NCBI RefSeq assembly: GCF_009687845.1
Contig: NZ_BLAD01000103.1
Location: 1-35,874, forward strand
Source of the DNA: Acrocarpospora corrugata
GTDB taxonomy: Bacteria > Actinomycetota > Actinomycetes > Streptosporangiales > Streptosporangiaceae
DNA length: 35,874 nucleotides
Direction of reading: 5' to 3'
Positions 33,135 to 35,874 of the stretch are shown piece by piece (position 1 is the stretch's first letter; every line of letters begins with the position of its first letter). The position numbers and the translations under genes are program-made. The notes beneath the pieces were generated by a model, which saw only the letters and a program-made list of their open reading frames with translations, was not told where the DNA came from and did not search any database.

Positions 33135-33305
33135 GATCATGCTTCCGGGTGGGTGGTGCCCCGCATCGGCCAGAGTAGTGATCACGCCTCCAACTGGGCG
33201 TGCCCCGCATCGGGCCGAAGGGTGATCGCGTCCCCGAACGGACGGCGCGCCGCATCGGGCCGAGTGGTGATGATGCCTCGGGGCGGTGGTGTCCCGTATT
33301 GGCTT
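33135..33305. repeat. four-copy 44/45-base tandem repeat in a gene-free region
   Basis: Units begin with GATC/GATG at 33135, 33180, 33224 and 33269. Each contains CCGCATCGG (at 33161, 33205, 33250; CCGTATTGG at 33294), so the period is 44-45 bases. The core of each unit includes the small dyad CCCGcatCGGG and, further on, GGTGATnnnGCCTC-like sequence. It occupies the centre of the 316-base gap 33040-33355 between divergent exported-protein genes; the flanks hold their promoters. It could be an operator array; nothing in the window identifies the binding protein. Confidence 0.75.
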
Positions 33306-33355
33306 TCGTATTGTTCGCCCGTCGCGGTGACCTATGGCACTAACCTTCTGTGCTC

Positions 33356-35020
33356 ATGGTGCTACTGCGGGTCATCGCATCTTTCGTCCTGTTATTGCCG
33401 CCGATTCCCAGTACGGAGATCGGTCAGCTGCTGGGGGTACCTGCCTATTTCGCGCCGGCCACCTGGTCCCGGCTCACCGGCCCCTCGATCGCGGTCGCCA
33501 ATCCGGTCTCGGGGCCGGGCCGTACCGTCGACGCGGAACTCGCCGCCGCCATGTCCGCCGCGCATGAGCGCGGCGTCACCGTCCTCGGGTACGTCACGAC
33601 CGGCTACCTGGGCCGCACCGGACGCGTCACCCGCTTCGGCGAGTCCGACGCCGCCGCCTGGCTGACCCAGACCCAGCAGGAGATCGCCGCCTGGTACCGC
33701 CTGTACGGCGACCACGGCCTCACCGGCATCTTCCTCGACGAGGTCGCCGACGACTGCCCGTCCGCCGCCGGCTACCGCGACCTGCGCACCTTCACCCGCC
33801 GCTACGACCCGGCCGCCCGCCTGGCCGCCAACCCCGGCACCGGCGTCCCCGAATGCTTCTCCGACGCCGCCGACGTGCTCGTCTCCTTCGAAGGCGACCT
33901 GGCCGGCTACCGCACCTGGCAGCCCCCGCAGTGGCAGCTCACCCAGGACCCCCGCCGCTTCTGGCACCTCGTCCACGACGCCCCCGACCCCACCCAGGCC
34001 ATCAACCTGGGCAAACAACGCAACGCTGGCTACATGTACGTCACCCCCGACGTCCTCGCCAACCCCTGGGACACCCTCCCCGACGACACCTACCTCACCA
34101 CCGAGAAGGCCAAGGCCACCGCCCCCGACACCCTCCCGCCCGCCAGACCCGGCCCCCCGGAGGCGACCACCCGCGAAGCCACCACCCTGTCGCTACGCTG
34201 GCCCGCTTCCCCCGACGCCATCGCCTACGAGATCTACGTCGACGGCCAGCACACCGCCGACACCCTGGCCGGCACCCCCACCATCGACCTCACGTCCCTG
34301 AAGCCCGGCCGCCTCTACGGCATCCGCACCCGAGCCAGAGACCACGCCGGCAATCTCTCCCCCTTCAGCTACCCCGCCCGCCTGGCCACGATCCCGTGCC
34401 CCGGCCTCCGCCCCACCCGCCCAGAAGCCCTGACCGCCTCCCAGGTCCGCCCCTCCGGCCTCCGCCTCACCTGGCGACCGTCCTCCGATGCCCGCGCCTA
34501 CGACATCTACCGCGACGGCCTCCTGATCTCCTCCACCCCGGGTACGGCTGCCGCCATCGGCGCCCTCACCCCCGCCACGCCGTACACCTTCACCGTCGTC
34601 GCCAGAAACGACGCGGGCGGCTCCTCCGGCCCCGACCTGACCGTCACCACCGCCCCCGCCGGACGCGACCCCATCACCGACCCCGATGGCACGATCGGCC
34701 CCGACGCGGTCGTCTACCAGGCCAGCTTCGGAGTGCCCTTCGACATCCACCAGGTCCTCCTGGACCTTGACGGCGATGAGACCACCGGCTTGCCCGTCCT
34801 CGGACTCGGAGCCGACCACCTGGTCGAGAGCGGCTGGCTGTTCCGCCACCAAGGCCCGGGCTGGACCTGGACCCCCCTCGCCCCCGTCGACCTGGCCGTC
34901 TCCGACGACCGCCACGTCTGGCGAGTCCCCCGGACGGCCTACCCCCAGGTATCACCGCACCGAGCCGTCTTCCGCGGCTCCACCCCCGACGCTTACAGCG
35001 AAGTCATCACGGTCGAATGA
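33356..35020 (+). CDS. secreted spherulin-4/GH135-like protein with two Fn3 domains
   Basis: A 554-residue exported protein with a short signal (VLLRVIASFVLLLPP). Residues 20-250 read as a spherulin-4 (GH135-like) TIM barrel: GVPAYFAPATWSRL, VLGYVTTGYLGRTG and the acidic GIFLDEVADDC. Family members hydrolyse alpha-1,4-galactosamine polymers such as galactosaminogalactan. Two fibronectin type III modules follow (about 267-345 and 356-440; YEIYVDGQ and YDIYRDGL in equivalent strands). A C-terminal beta domain with VLLDLDGDETTGLP resembles extracellular calcium-type folds. ATG 33356 has no ribosome site; GTG 33350 is an alternative start, or the mRNA is leaderless. It likely acts on extracellular polysaccharide. 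Confidence 0.82.
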   Translation: MVLLRVIASFVLLLPPIPSTEIGQLLGVPAYFAPATWSRLTGPSIAVANPVSGPGRTVDAELAAAMSAAHERGVTVLGYVTTGYLGRTGRVTRFGESDAAAWLTQTQQEIAAWYRLYGDHGLTGIFLDEVADDCPSAAGYRDLRTFTRRYDPAARLAANPGTGVPECFSDAADVLVSFEGDLAGYRTWQPPQWQLTQDPRRFWHLVHDAPDPTQAINLGKQRNAGYMYVTPDVLANPWDTLPDDTYLTTEKAKATAPDTLPPARPGPPEATTREATTLSLRWPASPDAIAYEIYVDGQHTADTLAGTPTIDLTSLKPGRLYGIRTRARDHAGNLSPFSYPARLATIPCPGLRPTRPEALTASQVRPSGLRLTWRPSSDARAYDIYRDGLLISSTPGTAAAIGALTPATPYTFTVVARNDAGGSSGPDLTVTTAPAGRDPITDPDGTIGPDAVVYQASFGVPFDIHQVLLDLDGDETTGLPVLGLGADHLVESGWLFRHQGPGWTWTPLAPVDLAVSDDRHVWRVPRTAYPQVSPHRAVFRGSTPDAYSEVITVE

Positions 35021-35298
35021 CCGACCACCAGGGCCCGGGAAAGTTGCATTCGCCATATATGCACTGCCCCAAATCGACACTAAATATGGCAAATTGCCTA
35101 GTCGGACTGGCTGGGACCCAGCTCGGAACCAGAGTTCCGCCAGGCGTTGCCCTATTCAGGTACCAATTGTCCCTACAAAAAGCAAGACGGCCTCTAATTC
35201 ACTGGAATTCGGTCCCTATTGCAGAGGACGTTGCCTCGGCCAACGGCTGCCTATACAGTGAAAGTGTCTATTTCGGTCACATGCTGAGGGGCCGCTAT
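35021..35298 (+). promoter_or_regulatory. AT-rich leader with dyads upstream of the DUF6879 pair
   Basis: This 278-base stretch is markedly richer in A+T than its neighbours. It contains the dyads GGCAA-a-TTGCC (35088-35098) and CGGAAC-caga-GTTCCG (35124-35139). A possible promoter is TTGCCT (35231) and TATACA (35252-35257), though the 15-base spacing is short. An open frame runs through it in register with the next gene but with codon use unlike an actinomycete, so it is read as leader, not coding. GAGGGG (35286-35291) precedes ATG 35299. Confidence 0.45.
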
Positions 35299-35574
35299 AT
35301 GGCTATAAGTCGCCTATGGGATGCGGATATCTCCGCATCCTTTTCGCGTCGCCTGGGTAAGTCGGCTGCCGAGCTTGGTGCCACCGGAGGCCGTGATGAT
35401 TGCCCGGATATCTGGGAGCTCGACAACGGCGACATCGCTGTGATCGGCCGTGACGTTACCGAGACGTATCGATCCCGCCTTCCCGAAGATGTGCGTATCG
35501 CTACCGACGAAAAACTCGTGATCATCCCACGACGGATGCTTGTGGCAGCCAAAGCGGATATCCCCGATGTCTGA
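35299..35574 (+). CDS. small conserved protein paired with DUF6879
   Basis: A 91-residue soluble protein with the recognisable actinomycete pattern SRLWDADISASFSRRLGKS, GGRDDCPDIWELDNGDIAV and PRRMLVAAKADIPD. Proteins of this type usually stand directly before a DUF6879 gene; here the last eight bases overlap the next start. Function unknown; the conserved ELDNGDIAVIGRD segment suggests a small beta domain. ATG 35299 is chosen because the open frame upstream lacks normal codon use. Confidence 0.75.
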   Translation: MAISRLWDADISASFSRRLGKSAAELGATGGRDDCPDIWELDNGDIAVIGRDVTETYRSRLPEDVRIATDEKLVIIPRRMLVAAKADIPDV

Positions 35575-35874
35575 ATTCCGACAACTCGATCAGTCCATTG
35601 GGGCGCGACTCGCGCGCAACGCCTATCGCCAGGAATTCCGGAGTCTGCAATGGGAGATAGCAGGCCAGGAATCGTGGAAACTCGAACGGAAACAACATTT
35701 CAAGGAGCCGGGAGTCAGAAGCTGGGAAGCGTTTTCTCGGGGTGCCTGGAGCGAGGCTCTGCGGCTTATCGAGGAGGAACGCGACTATCTTCGCGAGTTT
35801 TCCGCTGAGGTGGCAAGGCTCAACATCGGCCTCTACCGAGTGCGGGTGGTGGAGGAGCCGATCGACCTGTACCT
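35567..35874 (+). CDS. DUF6879 family protein, truncated by the window edge
   Basis: The first 102 residues of a protein that runs off the right edge. It reads as a DUF6879 member: EFRSLQWEIAGQESWKLER, then SWEAFSRGAWSEALRLIEEE and LNIGLYRVRVVEEPIDLY. DUF6879 proteins are common in actinomycetes, often near helix-turn-helix regulators, and have no proven function. The start ATG overlaps the previous gene by eight bases, so the pair is coupled. Confidence 0.78.
   Translation, partial: MSEFRQLDQSIGARLARNAYRQEFRSLQWEIAGQESWKLERKQHFKEPGVRSWEAFSRGAWSEALRLIEEERDYLREFSAEVARLNIGLYRVRVVEEPIDLY

Noticed and set aside
35017-35298. N-terminal extension of the small protein before DUF6879, starting inside the spherulin stop
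   Set aside because: The frame is open and has an ATGA overlap, but its codons (CTA, TTG, AAT, ATA) are unlike actinomycete genes, and ATG 35299 has a ribosome site and the family N-terminus.
35052-35303. Eight-base inverted repeat (GCCATATA at 35052, TATATGGC at 35296) as ends of a small mobile element
   Set aside because: The arms are short and AT-rich, there is no target duplication and no transposase remnant between them.

Overview
The window is high-GC, densely packed DNA with GTG starts, strong GGAGG-type ribosome sites and actinobacteria-specific families (WXG100-like proteins, DUF6879, a MocR regulator, an ECF sigma/ZAS anti-sigma pair). It is best read as chromosomal DNA of a filamentous actinomycete, plausibly of the Streptosporangiales; the genus cannot be fixed from the sequence. 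Both ends cut through genes: a helicase at the left edge and a DUF6879 protein at the right edge.

Layout. 1-2203 (minus): a truncated PLD-domain superfamily II helicase and a small helix-hairpin-helix protein. 2225-5350: a two-gene, ATGA-coupled operon of secreted arabinan-degrading family 43 glycosidases with ricin-type lectin domains, closed by a terminator hairpin and preceded by LacI-type operator-like sites. 5391-8765 (minus): an unknown protein, a secreted RCC1-repeat protein broken by a one-base frameshift, and an ECF sigma/anti-sigma pair that apparently autoregulates from a leaderless promoter. 8849-13415 (plus): a tightly overlapping operon of FMN-dependent alpha-hydroxy-acid oxidase, sulfotransferase-like protein, membrane-anchored atypical P450 and AMP-forming ligase, which looks like a small uncharacterised biosynthetic pathway. 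13416-14034: gene-free, with a decayed type I-E CRISPR array of three repeats on a 61-base register.

14035-19881 (minus): a MocR regulator that has lost its PLP lysine, a TPR regulator-like protein, and a DUF485 plus sodium/monocarboxylate symporter pair. 19980-20864 (minus): NAD kinase. Divergent from it, 20988-28756 (plus) is a translationally coupled trio: YqiJ-like OB-fold membrane protein, flotillin, and a 1715-residue AAA ATPase with two expanded repeat linkers. 28950-31862: a WXG-type secretion-substrate-like locus. 32173-35020: a beta-lactamase-fold lipoprotein, a four-copy 44/45-base tandem repeat, and a secreted spherulin-4/Fn3 protein. 35299-end: a small conserved protein overlapping a DUF6879 protein, behind an AT-rich leader with dyads.

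The two most promising uncharacterised systems are the oxidase-sulfotransferase-P450-ligase operon and the OB-fold/flotillin/giant-ATPase operon. All assignments come from reading motifs; no database search was possible.
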